8,084 nt of DNA, taken from contig JAJYXA010000398.1 in the NCBI GenBank assembly GCA_021791235.1, positions 1-8,084 of the forward strand. The letters run 5' to 3'. The position numbers were made by a program, and so were the translations under genes. The notes under the pieces were generated by a model that saw only the letters and a list, made by a program, of their open reading frames with translations, was not told where the DNA came from and ran no database searches. The number at the start of each line of letters is the position of its first letter. The first letter of the stretch is position 1. Shown here in pieces: positions 1-7,873 of this stretch. The stretch comes from Pseudomonadota bacterium (lineage in GTDB: Bacteria > Pseudomonadota > Gammaproteobacteria > Burkholderiales > Thiobacillaceae).

Positions 1-225
1 GTGGAGAAACCCGAACTCATGACCGAGGATCGTTTAGTCGATATTGAAATCAAACTCACCCAGCAGGAAGATGCTGTCGAGGAGTTGAACAAGGCGGTCT
101 ACCGGCAGCAAAAAAGGATAGACCAGCTGGAGGCGCTTTGTGAAGGGCTCATCAAACACATCCGGGCGCTCTCTGAAACCGTGACTTCAGGCAATGCCCC
201 GAACGAGAAACCGCCTCATTATTAG
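1..225 (+). CDS. slyX: SlyX family protein
   Basis: Small, highly charged, mostly helical protein of the SlyX family. The biochemical role of the family is not established; in E. coli the gene lies next to slyD. Recognition rests on the family pattern: a heptad-like N-terminal helix, the core EELNKAVYRQQKRIDQLEALC (residues about 28-47), and the characteristic C-terminal PPHY. It is probably a short cytoplasmic coiled coil. The reading frame is open from the first base of the window, so the start is uncertain. GTG at position 1 gives 74 residues. The ATG at 19 gives 68, also within the usual family size of about 70, with a GGAG at 3-6 that is rather far away (12 nt). An upstream start outside the window cannot be excluded. 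The gene is visibly less GC-rich than the transporter operon downstream. It converges with the DUF2934 gene. Confidence 0.9.
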   Translation: MEKPELMTEDRLVDIEIKLTQQEDAVEELNKAVYRQQKRIDQLEALCEGLIKHIRALSETVTSGNAPNEKPPHY

Positions 226-514
226 GGGATGGCCGACAAGAAAAAGCAAGGGGCAGCCAGGCGAAGCTGCATGCCGGCAATCCCATGGCGTGGCGATTGA
301 TGGGGCGGGCAGCCGTCCGGAATGTGCCAGGAGCGGTCACTCAGCCAATGCACTTTGAAGGGCCGTTTCTCGGCCAAAGCCGTCGTTAAGAACAGTAAGC
401 ACGACGGACAGGCTTGATTCAAGGAGCTGTCTGTCAAAATTCCTCCAGAGTTGCCGTTAACGGTTCTTAATCTTTGCAACAAAGCACGGGTATTGGCGTG
501 CCGTAGTGCCCCTG
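226..514. other. Convergent intergenic region with small inverted repeats
   Basis: This stretch lies between the ends of slyX and the minus-strand DUF2934 gene. I see no convincing gene on either strand; open frames here lack family resemblance and ribosome sites. It holds three small dyads: a 5-bp GGCCG/CGGCC hairpin (361-375), a 7-bp CCGTCGT/ACGACGG inverted repeat with a 14-nt loop (380-407), and a 10-bp palindrome CCGTTAACGG (454-463). None is followed by a T-tract on either strand, so no standard intrinsic terminator can be claimed, although hairpins between convergent genes often help end transcription. Confidence 0.6.
380..407. repeat. 7-bp perfect inverted repeat
   Basis: CCGTCGT at 380-386 and ACGACGG at 401-407 are exact reverse complements separated by 14 nt. 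It could form a hairpin on either transcript in the convergent region, immediately beside the GGCCG-TTTCT-CGGCC hairpin at 361-375. No run of T follows on either strand, so a Rho-independent terminator is not supported. A possible role is a transcript-end structure or a protein site; the function is unknown. Confidence 0.4.
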
Positions 515-1012
515 TCATTTGAGGCGATCCACAATATTGTCGATCGCCTTGCGCATTTCGTCCCAAGTCTTTTCCGCGCCCTCCTTCAGATCTTCCCAGG
601 CGCTATCGCCGCGCTGGCGCAACTCCTGCAGCTTGTCCTGGGCCGCCGCACGTTTCGCCCGAAGGGCTTCCATCTGCGCCTCGATGTCGTGGCGGAGATC
701 GGCCTTCGCCTTCTTCGCCTTCCCCTTCAGGCCGTCAATTTTCTTGTCCCATTCCCTGAGCTGCGTTTCGAGCTTTTCCTGGAATGCTTCCTTCGCAGTC
801 TTTTCCTTGCCGGGCTCGGCGGAGCTCCGCAGCATGGCTTCGATTTCAACCTCCGCCTCCAGCCAATCCGCCACCGGATCGCCGCCCTGGAATCCTCTAC
901 GCTCGGCGCGGTAATAGGCCGCTTCGGCGATCATGCAAGAGCGGCCTTGTTTGGGGGCGGTCGCCAGGCGTTGATCACCGCTGGACACTACCTCGTTGCT
1001 TGTCTCGTTCAT
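515..1012 (-). CDS. DUF2934 protein with long charged coiled-coil tail
   Basis: Protein of 165 residues, probably cytoplasmic, with no signal peptide or membrane segment. Residues about 26-61 (MIAEAAYYRAERRGF..., then DPVADWLEAEVEIEAML) match the DUF2934 pattern, a short helical domain of unknown function common in proteobacteria. Residues about 70-165 are almost entirely Lys, Glu, Arg, Asp, Ala and Leu in heptad-like order, ending in AWEDLKEGAEKTWDEMRKAI. Such a tail is typical of small stress-associated coiled-coil proteins. The start at 1012 is chosen because AGGAAGG lies 6 nt upstream on the minus strand. An ATG two codons earlier (1018) abuts that site, and a start at 1102 would read through the control region. 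The gene diverges from the tetR-type gene, and its promoter must lie in or near 1013-1129, so it may share the palindromic operator. Function is unknown; a stress-related role is inference only. Confidence 0.85.
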   Translation of the reverse strand: MNETSNEVVSSGDQRLATAPKQGRSCMIAEAAYYRAERRGFQGGDPVADWLEAEVEIEAMLRSSAEPGKEKTAKEAFQEKLETQLREWDKKIDGLKGKAKKAKADLRHDIEAQMEALRAKRAAAQDKLQELRQRGDSAWEDLKEGAEKTWDEMRKAIDNIVDRLK

Positions 1013-1053
1013 GGTCATCCTTCCTATAACAAATGATTGGTGAAATCCGGGAG

Positions 1054-1082
1054 TTGCACAGGGACGAGAAGCGGCGTTTAAT
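1054..1082 (+). promoter_or_regulatory. Candidate promoter of the transporter operon
   Basis: TTGCAC (1054-1059) and TTTAAT (1077-1082) are separated by 17 nt, with an expected start point near 1089. The -10 box matches the sigma70 consensus at 5 of 6 positions, but the -35 box at only 3 of 6. The palindrome at 1084-1093 covers the expected start point, the position where a TetR-type repressor would block initiation. This is the only sizeable untranslated gap upstream of the operon, since the later genes are nearly contiguous. Confidence 0.4.
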
Positions 1083-1083
1083 G

Positions 1084-1093
1084 AACGATCGTT
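1084..1093. promoter_or_regulatory. Palindromic candidate operator for the TetR-family repressor
   Basis: AACGATCGTT is a perfect 10-bp palindrome 36 nt upstream of the repressor start codon, in the divergent intergenic region. TetR-family dimers bind palindromes and usually regulate their own promoter. Its position just downstream of the TTTAAT -10 box fits repression of the operon, and it could also affect the divergent DUF2934 gene. Beyond the 10-bp core the symmetry is patchy. Binding is inferred from position and symmetry. Confidence 0.5.
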
Positions 1094-1129
1094 AAGCACC
1101 ACTTCTCTCGTGTTTATAGGCGATTTTCA

Positions 1130-1735
1130 ATGGCGAAGCAAGTTTTAAAAAATACGCGCGAAGAGATACTGGAACGGTCGATTCCGCTCTTCGCAACAGC
1201 TGGATTTCACGGGGTTTCCATGCGGGACATCGCGGCTGCCGTCGGGGTGCGCGCCGCCGCTTTGTACCACCACTTCCCAGACAAGCAGAGCCTGTACCTG
1301 GCGGCGATGGCGCATGCGTTCACCGACAAGTCGGCGGCGCTGACCGCGGCGCTGACCGGCCAGGGCACGCCGCTCGCGCGGCTCGATCGTTTCGTCACCA
1401 CCCTGGCCGAGGCGATGGCGCGCGACCCTGATCTACTCGCGCTGCTGCAGCGCGAGCGCCTCGACGGCGATGAGGTGCGGCTGAAACTTCTCGCCCAGGA
1501 AGTCTTCGCGGAGCCCTTCCGCGCCTTGATGGGGTTGTCGAAACAACTTGCGCCGAAACAAGACCCCCATCTGCTGGCCGTATCCATCTCCGCGCTGGTG
1601 CTGTTTCATCTGGAAACAGCGCCACTGCGCCGCTTCTTCCCGGGATGGCGCGCCACTCACGACCGTCCGGAGCGTCTCGCGCAACACGTGTGCGGGCTGC
1701 TCGCACAAATGCTCGATGAAGGAGACCAACGATGA
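1130..1735 (+). CDS. TetR/AcrR-family transcriptional regulator (CecR-like position)
   Basis: DNA-binding repressor of 201 residues, a typical TetR-family length. The N-terminal domain shows the family pattern: REEILERSIPLFATAGFHG (about 10-28), then a helix-turn-helix VSMRDIAAAVGVRAAALYHHF (about 29-49) and the following PDKQSLY. The C-terminal part (about 70-201) is helical and should bind a small-molecule inducer and form the dimer; its ligand cannot be read from sequence. The ATG at 1130 has only a weak AGG 9 nt upstream, but it places the first helix normally. The stop overlaps an ATG at 1732 (ATGA), and AAGGAG at 1719-1724 is ideally spaced for that next ATG. The gene heads an adaptor-ATPase-permease-permease operon in the same order as E. 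coli cecR-ybhGFSR, so it probably controls this exporter through the palindrome at 1084-1093. Direct orthology to CecR is not proven. Confidence 0.92.
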   Translation: MAKQVLKNTREEILERSIPLFATAGFHGVSMRDIAAAVGVRAAALYHHFPDKQSLYLAAMAHAFTDKSAALTAALTGQGTPLARLDRFVTTLAEAMARDPDLLALLQRERLDGDEVRLKLLAQEVFAEPFRALMGLSKQLAPKQDPHLLAVSISALVLFHLETAPLRRFFPGWRATHDRPERLAQHVCGLLAQMLDEGDQR

Positions 1736-1878
1736 AGGCGCCTTGGTTTGCGTTCGCCCCTGCCCACCTTGGTGGTGGTGCCGGCGGTCTATACTTTGGT
1801 GGAGCAGGGGGTGGCGCGCCTGCGGCTGAAGCGCACGGCAGGCGAACGCCGAGAATAAGAAAAGGAAAGCGGACATGA
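1732..1878 (+). CDS. Possible 48-residue ORF coupled to both neighbours
   Basis: An ATG at 1732 overlaps the repressor stop (ATGA), with AAGGAG 7 nt upstream, the best ribosome site near this junction. The frame ends at TGA 1876-1878, overlapping the adaptor ATG at 1875. The predicted product begins MKAPWFAFAPAH, continues Gly/Ala-rich, and ends in a run of Arg and Lys. It resembles no family I know, and its low complexity argues against a folded protein. Most of it lies out of frame over the RND-like relic at 1736-1858. The likeliest reading is that the start belonged to a gene since deleted and that translation through this frame now couples the repressor to the adaptor. It may not yield a functional protein. 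Confidence 0.3.
   Translation: MKAPWFAFAPAHLGGGAGGLYFGGAGGGAPAAEAHGRRTPRIRKGKRT
1736..1858 (+). pseudogene. Relic resembling the C-terminal tail of an RND efflux pump
   Basis: Reading from 1736 to the TAA at 1856-1858, in the frame of the preceding repressor, gives a short tail containing LPTLVVVPAVYTLVE (1760-1804), then a basic segment ending TAGERRE. RND pumps of the AcrB/HAE1 and CusA type end in a last transmembrane helix with the pattern S-x-L-L-T-L-x-V-V-P-x-x-Y-x-L followed by a charged cytoplasmic tail, which this closely resembles. There is no start codon, no upstream RND sequence and no room for one: the repressor stop is immediately upstream. This suggests the 3' end of a deleted pump gene left inside the operon. 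The resemblance covers only about 20 residues, so chance cannot be excluded. Confidence 0.55.
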
Positions 1879-2972
1879 AGCTACCGTCAAGACCACTGCT
1901 AGCCATCCTGGCCGTGGCCGCCGTCGCCGCCCTCGCCGTCGGGTGGTGGTGGCTGCGACAGCCGCCCCCGGCGGAAGATGCGATCCAGGCCAGCGGCCGC
2001 ATCGAGGGCCGCCTCACCGTCATCACCCCCAAGTCCCAGGGAAGGGTGAGCGAGATCAAGATCGACGAGGGTCGGCAGGTCGCGGCAGATCAATTGCTGC
2101 TGGTGCTCGACGACCCGGCCTTGCGGGCGCGAGAGGACGCGGCGCGGGAAGCCGTTGCCGCCGTCGCGCGCCGCTTGCAGGCGGCCGACGCGCAGTTGGT
2201 GATGACGGCGCATCAGGTGGATTTGCAGGTTGGGCAGGCCCAAGCCGCCTTGGCGGAAGCCCGCGCGCGACTGGAGCGAAGCCGGGCGAACGCCGAACAG
2301 GCAAGGCGGGATGCCGATCGGGCCAAGGAACTGGTCGCCCGCCATTTTCTTTCCCCTCAGGCCGCGGAGTCGGCGGAACTGAAAGCGGTGGCCGAGAAGA
2401 ATGGCCTCGCCGAGGACGAGGCGGCCCTGACCGGAGCCGAGAAGCAGTTGGCCCTGGCCCGCCTGGGAGATAGTCATCTGGCGGTGATGCGGGCCGAGCG
2501 CGAGGGCCTCGCCCACCAGGCGAAACAGGCGGAGGCACAGGCCGCCGAGCTGAGCAGCCTGGTGGCCGACCTCGCCATCAGGAGTCCCATCGATGGCACC
2601 GTGCTCACCCGCACCGTGGAATTGGGGGAACGGGTGAACCCGGGCGCGCCGCTGTTTACCCTGACTGAACTCGACAAGCTGTATCTCAAGATCTACGTCC
2701 CGGAACCACAAATCGGCAGGATCGCCCTCAACCAGCGCGCCGAGGTAGGGGTGAATGCTTACCCGGGGCGGGTTTTCGCGGCGCGGGTGAGCAAGGTGGC
2801 GAGCCAGGCCGAGTTCACTCCGAAAAACGTGGAGACCAGGGAAGAGCGGGTGAAGCTGGTGTTCGCGGTGGAACTCTCCCTGCTCGACAACCCGGGCGGC
2901 GTCCTGAAACCCGGCATGCCCGCCGACGGGCGCGTGTTCCTGGACGCCGCCCCTTCGTCCGCGGGGCGGTGA
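1875..2972 (+). CDS. ybhG: HlyD-family periplasmic adaptor subunit (YbhG-like)
   Basis: Membrane-fusion protein of 365 residues that should connect the inner-membrane ABC exporter to an outer-membrane channel. A single N-terminal anchor or uncleaved signal spans residues about 7-27. The first lipoyl half follows (about 38-80: ASGRIEGRLTVITPKSQGRV, then EIKIDEGRQV), then a long alpha-hairpin (about 82-230) rich in Ala, Glu, Arg and Gln, the second lipoyl half (about 231-265: IRSPIDGTVLTRTVELGERV), and beta-barrel plus membrane-proximal parts to the C terminus (LKPGMPADGRVFL). The hairpin contains R149-x3-L153-x6-S160, the motif used by AcrA/MacA-type adaptors to dock TolC. The ATG at 1875 has AGGA 8 nt upstream. 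The next gene starts 3 nt after the stop. The symbol follows the E. coli locus with the same order; substrate specificity is unknown. Confidence 0.9.
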   Translation: MKLPSRPLLAILAVAAVAALAVGWWWLRQPPPAEDAIQASGRIEGRLTVITPKSQGRVSEIKIDEGRQVAADQLLLVLDDPALRAREDAAREAVAAVARRLQAADAQLVMTAHQVDLQVGQAQAALAEARARLERSRANAEQARRDADRAKELVARHFLSPQAAESAELKAVAEKNGLAEDEAALTGAEKQLALARLGDSHLAVMRAEREGLAHQAKQAEAQAAELSSLVADLAIRSPIDGTVLTRTVELGERVNPGAPLFTLTELDKLYLKIYVPEPQIGRIALNQRAEVGVNAYPGRVFAARVSKVASQAEFTPKNVETREERVKLVFAVELSLLDNPGGVLKPGMPADGRVFLDAAPSSAGR

Positions 2973-2975
2973 CCC

Positions 2976-4952
<1,977 letters not shown>

Positions 4953-4960
4953 GCACAGCC

Positions 4961-6091
4961 ATGTTTGAGCGAACCCTGGCCATCGTGCGCAAGGAGACCC
5001 GCGAGCTGCTGCGCGATCCGGTCTATCTGGGCATGGCCTTCGTGGTGCCGGTGGTGCTCCTGCTGCTGTTCGGCTATGGGCTCTCGCTCGACGTCAAACA
5101 CCTGCCCGTGGCCTTCATCGACCACGACCGCTCGCCCGCGAGCCGCGCCTACATCGACGGCTTCGTCCATTCCGAGTACTTCGACTTCCTCGGCCTGCCC
5201 GAGGAAAGCGAGGCGGAACAGTGGCTGCGCTCGGGACGCGCGCGGGTGCTCATCGACATCCCGCCCGGCTTCGGCCGGGACTTGGCCGGCAACCGCCCGG
5301 TGGCGGTGGGCGTGACGGTGGACGGCTCCTTTCCCGCCCGCGCCGGGGTCATCGTCGCCTACGTCACGGCCATCGGCGCCCAGTACAACCAGCGCCTGCT
5401 CGCCGACTACGCCGGCCGCCTGGGTCGGCCCGGTGCACTGGCCCAGCCGCTCGAAATGAATGTCGCGGTCTGGTACAACCCCACGCTGGAGAGCATCAAC
5501 ATGATCGTGCCCGGCATGATCGTGCTCATCCTCATGATGTTCCCCGCCATCCTGGGTGCCTTGGTGGTGGTGCGGGAGAAGGAAGCCGGCACCATCTTCA
5601 ACCTCTACGCCTCGCCGGCGGCGCGCTGGGAGATCCTGCTCGGCAAGGCGCTGCCCTACATCGCCGTGGCCTTCCTCGACTACCTCATCATCTACGCCAT
5701 GAGCATCTGGCTGTTCCAGGTGCGCTTCATCGGCAGCTTCTGGGTGCTCTCCGCCGGGGCCCTGCTCTACTCGGCCTGCACCATCGGCATCGGCGTCATG
5801 TTCTCGGTGCTCATGCGCACCCAGCTCGCCGCCATGCTCATCACCTTCCTCGCCACCATGACCCCGGCCTTCAACTACTCGGGCTTCATCAGCCCGGTGG
5901 CGAGCATGGACCCGCAGGGCCAGTTTATCGCCCACTTGATCCCCGCCACCTATTTCATGGGCATGGTGCGCGGCGTCTATCTCAAGGGTCTGGGCTTCGA
6001 CTTTTTCTGGCCCGACCTGCTGGCCCTGGCCGTCTATACGCTGGTCGTGTACGCCCTGGCCTGGGCCTTGTTCAGGAAGAGGATAGGCTGA
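4961..6091 (+). CDS. ybhS: ABC-2 type exporter membrane subunit (YbhS-like)
   Basis: Inner-membrane permease of 376 residues, close to the roughly 377 of E. coli YbhS. The topology is that of large ABC-2 subunits: a cytoplasmic start with KETRELLRDP (11-20), TM1 about 21-42, a large periplasmic domain about 43-178, then five more membrane segments (about 179-203, 228-250, 256-282, 287-309 and 350-371) and a basic end FRKRIG. After TM2 the loop VREKEAGTIFNLYASP (204-219) matches the conserved ABC-2 coupling region that contacts the ATPase. The ATG at 4961 is preferred because MFERTLAIVRKE aligns with family starts. A TTG at 4949, overlapping the ATPase stop, is possible, and frames extending upstream run through the ATPase gene. 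No strong ribosome site is visible, so coupling to the ATPase is likely. It should pair with the next gene product. Confidence 0.92.
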   Translation: MFERTLAIVRKETRELLRDPVYLGMAFVVPVVLLLLFGYGLSLDVKHLPVAFIDHDRSPASRAYIDGFVHSEYFDFLGLPEESEAEQWLRSGRARVLIDIPPGFGRDLAGNRPVAVGVTVDGSFPARAGVIVAYVTAIGAQYNQRLLADYAGRLGRPGALAQPLEMNVAVWYNPTLESINMIVPGMIVLILMMFPAILGALVVVREKEAGTIFNLYASPAARWEILLGKALPYIAVAFLDYLIIYAMSIWLFQVRFIGSFWVLSAGALLYSACTIGIGVMFSVLMRTQLAAMLITFLATMTPAFNYSGFISPVASMDPQGQFIAHLIPATYFMGMVRGVYLKGLGFDFFWPDLLALAVYTLVVYALAWALFRKRIG

Positions 6092-7218
6092 TGTGGGGCA
6101 GGCTCTTTTCGATGGTGAAGAAGGAGTTCCGCCAACTGCTGCGCGACTGGCCGATCCTGTTCATCCTCGGCTGGGCCTTCTCCGGGGCGATCTACCTGGC
6201 CGGGCATGCGGTGCGCATCGAGGTCGCCGACTATCCCGTCGCGGTCTACGATCTCGCACGCGGCGCGGCGAGCCGCGAACTGGTCTCCCGCATGCGCGCC
6301 CCCCACTTCAAGGTCGTGGGTCATGTGCAAAGCGATCGGGAGCTGGTGCGGGCGCTGGACTCGGGGGCGGCCAGCCTCGTCGTGGTCATCCCCCCCGACT
6401 TCGAGCGCGCGGTAGCCGAGGGCGCGGGCCGCTTCCAGGTCATCGCCGACGGCACCATCACCCAGACCTCCATCATGGCGACCAGCTACATCGCCCGCAT
6501 CGCTGCCGAGATGAACCTGGCGCTCTTCATGGCGCGCCAGAGCCTGACCGCGCGGGATTTGCGACGCCTGCCCCAGATCGACGCCCGCCAGCGGGTGGCC
6601 TTCAACCCCAATATCGAGAACGCCTGGTTCACCAGCCTGTTAGAGATGCTCAATCTCACCACCATGGTGGCCACGCTGCTCACCGCCGCCGCCATGGTGC
6701 GGGAAAAGGTGTACGGGACGTTGGAGCAGCTCATGGTGAGTCCGTTGCGGCCGGTGGAGTTGTTCGTCGCCAAGATCATTCCCACCGTCGTGGTCATCGT
6801 GCTGCTCTCCTTCGTCGCCCTGTTCGGCGTGGTGCAGGGGGTGTTCCACACGCCGATCCGGGGCAGCCTGGTGCTCTTCTATTCGGTGATGACCGTCTAT
6901 GTCGCCTGCGTCTCCTCCCTGGGCCTGCTGGTCGCCGTCTTCGCCCGCAACCTGGCCCAGGCGATGATGACGCTGTTTTTGATCCTCATGCCCATGATGT
7001 TCCTCTCCGGCGCCTTCACGCCGCCGGAGAGCATGACGCCCTGGATGCGCTGGGCGAGCCTGATCTCGCCCATGCGCTACTTCATGGACTTCGGCTACCA
7101 GGTACTGTTCAAGGGTAACGGGCTCACCTACGTTTGGCACGATGTGCTGGGCATCCTGGTGCTGGGGGCGGCGATGTTCGGCTTGTCCCTCTGGCGCTTC
7201 CGGCGCGCGCTGCAATGA
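6091..7218 (+). CDS. ybhR: ABC-2 type exporter membrane subunit (YbhR-like)
   Basis: Second inner-membrane permease of the exporter, 375 residues, a distant paralogue of the preceding subunit. It has TM1 about 21-40, a periplasmic domain about 41-180, and further membrane segments about 182-203, 229-250, 258-282, 288-308 and 350-368. The cytoplasmic loop VREKVYGTLEQLMVSP (203-218) is the ABC-2 coupling motif. The segment MFLSGAFTPPESMTPWMRW (303-321), followed by SPMRYFMDF, is typical of this family's last periplasmic re-entrant region. The start ATG at 6091 shares its A with the TGA of the upstream gene, and GAGGA (6079-6083) lies 7 nt before it. This tight overlap favours equal production of the two subunits, which presumably form a heterodimer. 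It is the last gene of the transporter operon. Confidence 0.93.
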   Translation: MWGRLFSMVKKEFRQLLRDWPILFILGWAFSGAIYLAGHAVRIEVADYPVAVYDLARGAASRELVSRMRAPHFKVVGHVQSDRELVRALDSGAASLVVVIPPDFERAVAEGAGRFQVIADGTITQTSIMATSYIARIAAEMNLALFMARQSLTARDLRRLPQIDARQRVAFNPNIENAWFTSLLEMLNLTTMVATLLTAAAMVREKVYGTLEQLMVSPLRPVELFVAKIIPTVVVIVLLSFVALFGVVQGVFHTPIRGSLVLFYSVMTVYVACVSSLGLLVAVFARNLAQAMMTLFLILMPMMFLSGAFTPPESMTPWMRWASLISPMRYFMDFGYQVLFKGNGLTYVWHDVLGILVLGAAMFGLSLWRFRRALQ

Positions 7219-7366
7219 GGCCCGGCCTGACTGGTCCGCCTATACATCAGCCGCGACGCCAGCGCCTGGGAACCAGCCATGCAACTCGATGCGCCGACCA
7301 GGCTTGCGGTCATCGACCTAATGGGGGCCGGATGTTGGCAGATGTTTGCCTGGCCGCCTCACTCGC

Positions 7367-7390
7367 GCGAGACTCCGAGCTCGTTTTTTT
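7367..7390 (+). terminator. Weak candidate intrinsic terminator after the transporter operon
   Basis: GCGAG (7367-7371) can pair with CTCGT (7380-7384, one G-T pair) around an 8-nt loop, and seven T follow at 7384-7390. The T-tract is convincing but the stem is short, so termination may be inefficient and the small ORF at 7406 could be reached by read-through. The site lies about 150 nt after the last permease stop. Confidence 0.35.
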
Positions 7391-7405
7391 CCGGGATTCG
7401 ACACC

Positions 7406-7567
7406 ATGACAACATCGTTCTCCATTCAGGTATCTGAAAGTGTGCGAACAATCAGTCTAGAGGGCTTGTTCGGGTATGAGTTCGGTTTGGAGACGGTCCT
7501 CATGGTGATCATGGTGCTCATGATCATCGTGGTTGTGGCTGCAATATACGTGATCACCAAAGAGTGA
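7406..7567 (+). CDS. Small single-pass membrane protein, unknown function
   Basis: Predicted 53-residue protein. Residues 1-28 are mixed and polar (MTTSFSIQVSESVRTISLEG, then LFGYEFGLE). Residues about 29-50 (TVLMVIMVLMIIVVVAAIYV) form one strong hydrophobic helix, and the protein ends ITKE. I do not recognise a family. The ATG at 7406 is favoured, with a modest GGGA 9 nt upstream; an in-frame TTG at 7346 would add 20 Arg-rich residues and cross the T-tract. A GC-rich nested hairpin follows 46 nt after the stop, as expected at the end of a short transcription unit. It might be an accessory peptide of the exporter or an unrelated small membrane protein. It may also be a chance ORF, though a clean hydrophobic helix with a polar head is suggestive. 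Confidence 0.5.
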   Translation: MTTSFSIQVSESVRTISLEGLFGYEFGLETVLMVIMVLMIIVVVAAIYVITKE

Positions 7568-7613
7568 TGGCATGCCGGGTCTAGTGCGTTTTCTGCCGCA
7601 GACAAGGGATGTG

Positions 7614-7647
7614 CCGGGCTCGGCCTCGATGCCGACGTATCGCCCGG
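7614..7647 (+). terminator. Nested GC-rich hairpin downstream of the small ORF
   Basis: CCGGGC (7614-7619) pairs with GCCCGG (7642-7647), enclosing an inner stem TCGGC (7620-7624) with GCCGA (7631-7635). The bases after it are TTTCCTTCCT, pyrimidine-rich but not a pure T-run. Its place 46 nt after the small ORF stop suits a transcript end. Termination strength is doubtful. Confidence 0.35.
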
Positions 7648-7839
7648 TTTCCTTCCTGGGGCCTCTTGGACATTACCTTCGCCGCCTAGCCTCGTTTCAA
7701 GCGGCAGCCAAGCTGGCTGATACATGATTTTTGAATTTCTGCTATTGGCACGGAATTGTCGGCCGGCCAGCGGGAATTGTGTGGCAGCTTTCGCCCTGCT
7801 GATCGGACATTCTGCGAACAGGCGATGACCGGCCGCTGT

Positions 7840-7873
7840 GGGTCGAAACCGGCCATTCCGCTTTTTTCGACCC
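7840..7873. repeat. 9-bp perfect inverted repeat
   Basis: GGGTCGAAA (7840-7848) and TTTCGACCC (7865-7873) are exact reverse complements around a 16-nt loop. The loop side contains one copy of the ACCGGCC direct repeat (7848-7854); the other copy is at 7828-7834. The surrounding text resembles intergenic repeat sequence I associate with proteobacterial genomes, but this cannot be confirmed from one copy. Confidence 0.5.

Noticed and set aside
222..566. 114-codon minus-strand open frame in the convergent gap
   Set aside because: It overlaps the end of the DUF2934 gene, lacks a ribosome site and resembles nothing known.
506..1036. Long plus-strand open frame opposite the DUF2934 gene
   Set aside because: Antisense shadow. 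The minus-strand product has a recognisable domain, coiled coil and ribosome site; this one has none.
6093..7118. 341-codon plus-strand frame overlapping the second permease
   Set aside because: Out-of-frame shadow of an ABC-2 subunit with clear membrane segments; its product is Arg/Gly/Pro-rich and incoherent.
7279..7437. 52-codon ORF starting MQLDAPTRLAVIDLMGAG
   Set aside because: No ribosome site, no recognised family, runs across the T-tract and overlaps the better small membrane ORF. A gene fragment remains possible but is unsupported.
7501..7530. Repeated ATGGTGATCATGGTGCTCATG text as a DNA repeat
   Set aside because: It is explained by the Met/Val/Ile/Leu codons of the small protein's membrane helix.
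7705..7732. Hairpin CAGCCA-AGC-TGGCTG with a nearby T-run as a terminator
   Set aside because: The T-run begins 8-9 nt after the stem, too far for a standard intrinsic terminator, and no gene ends close upstream.
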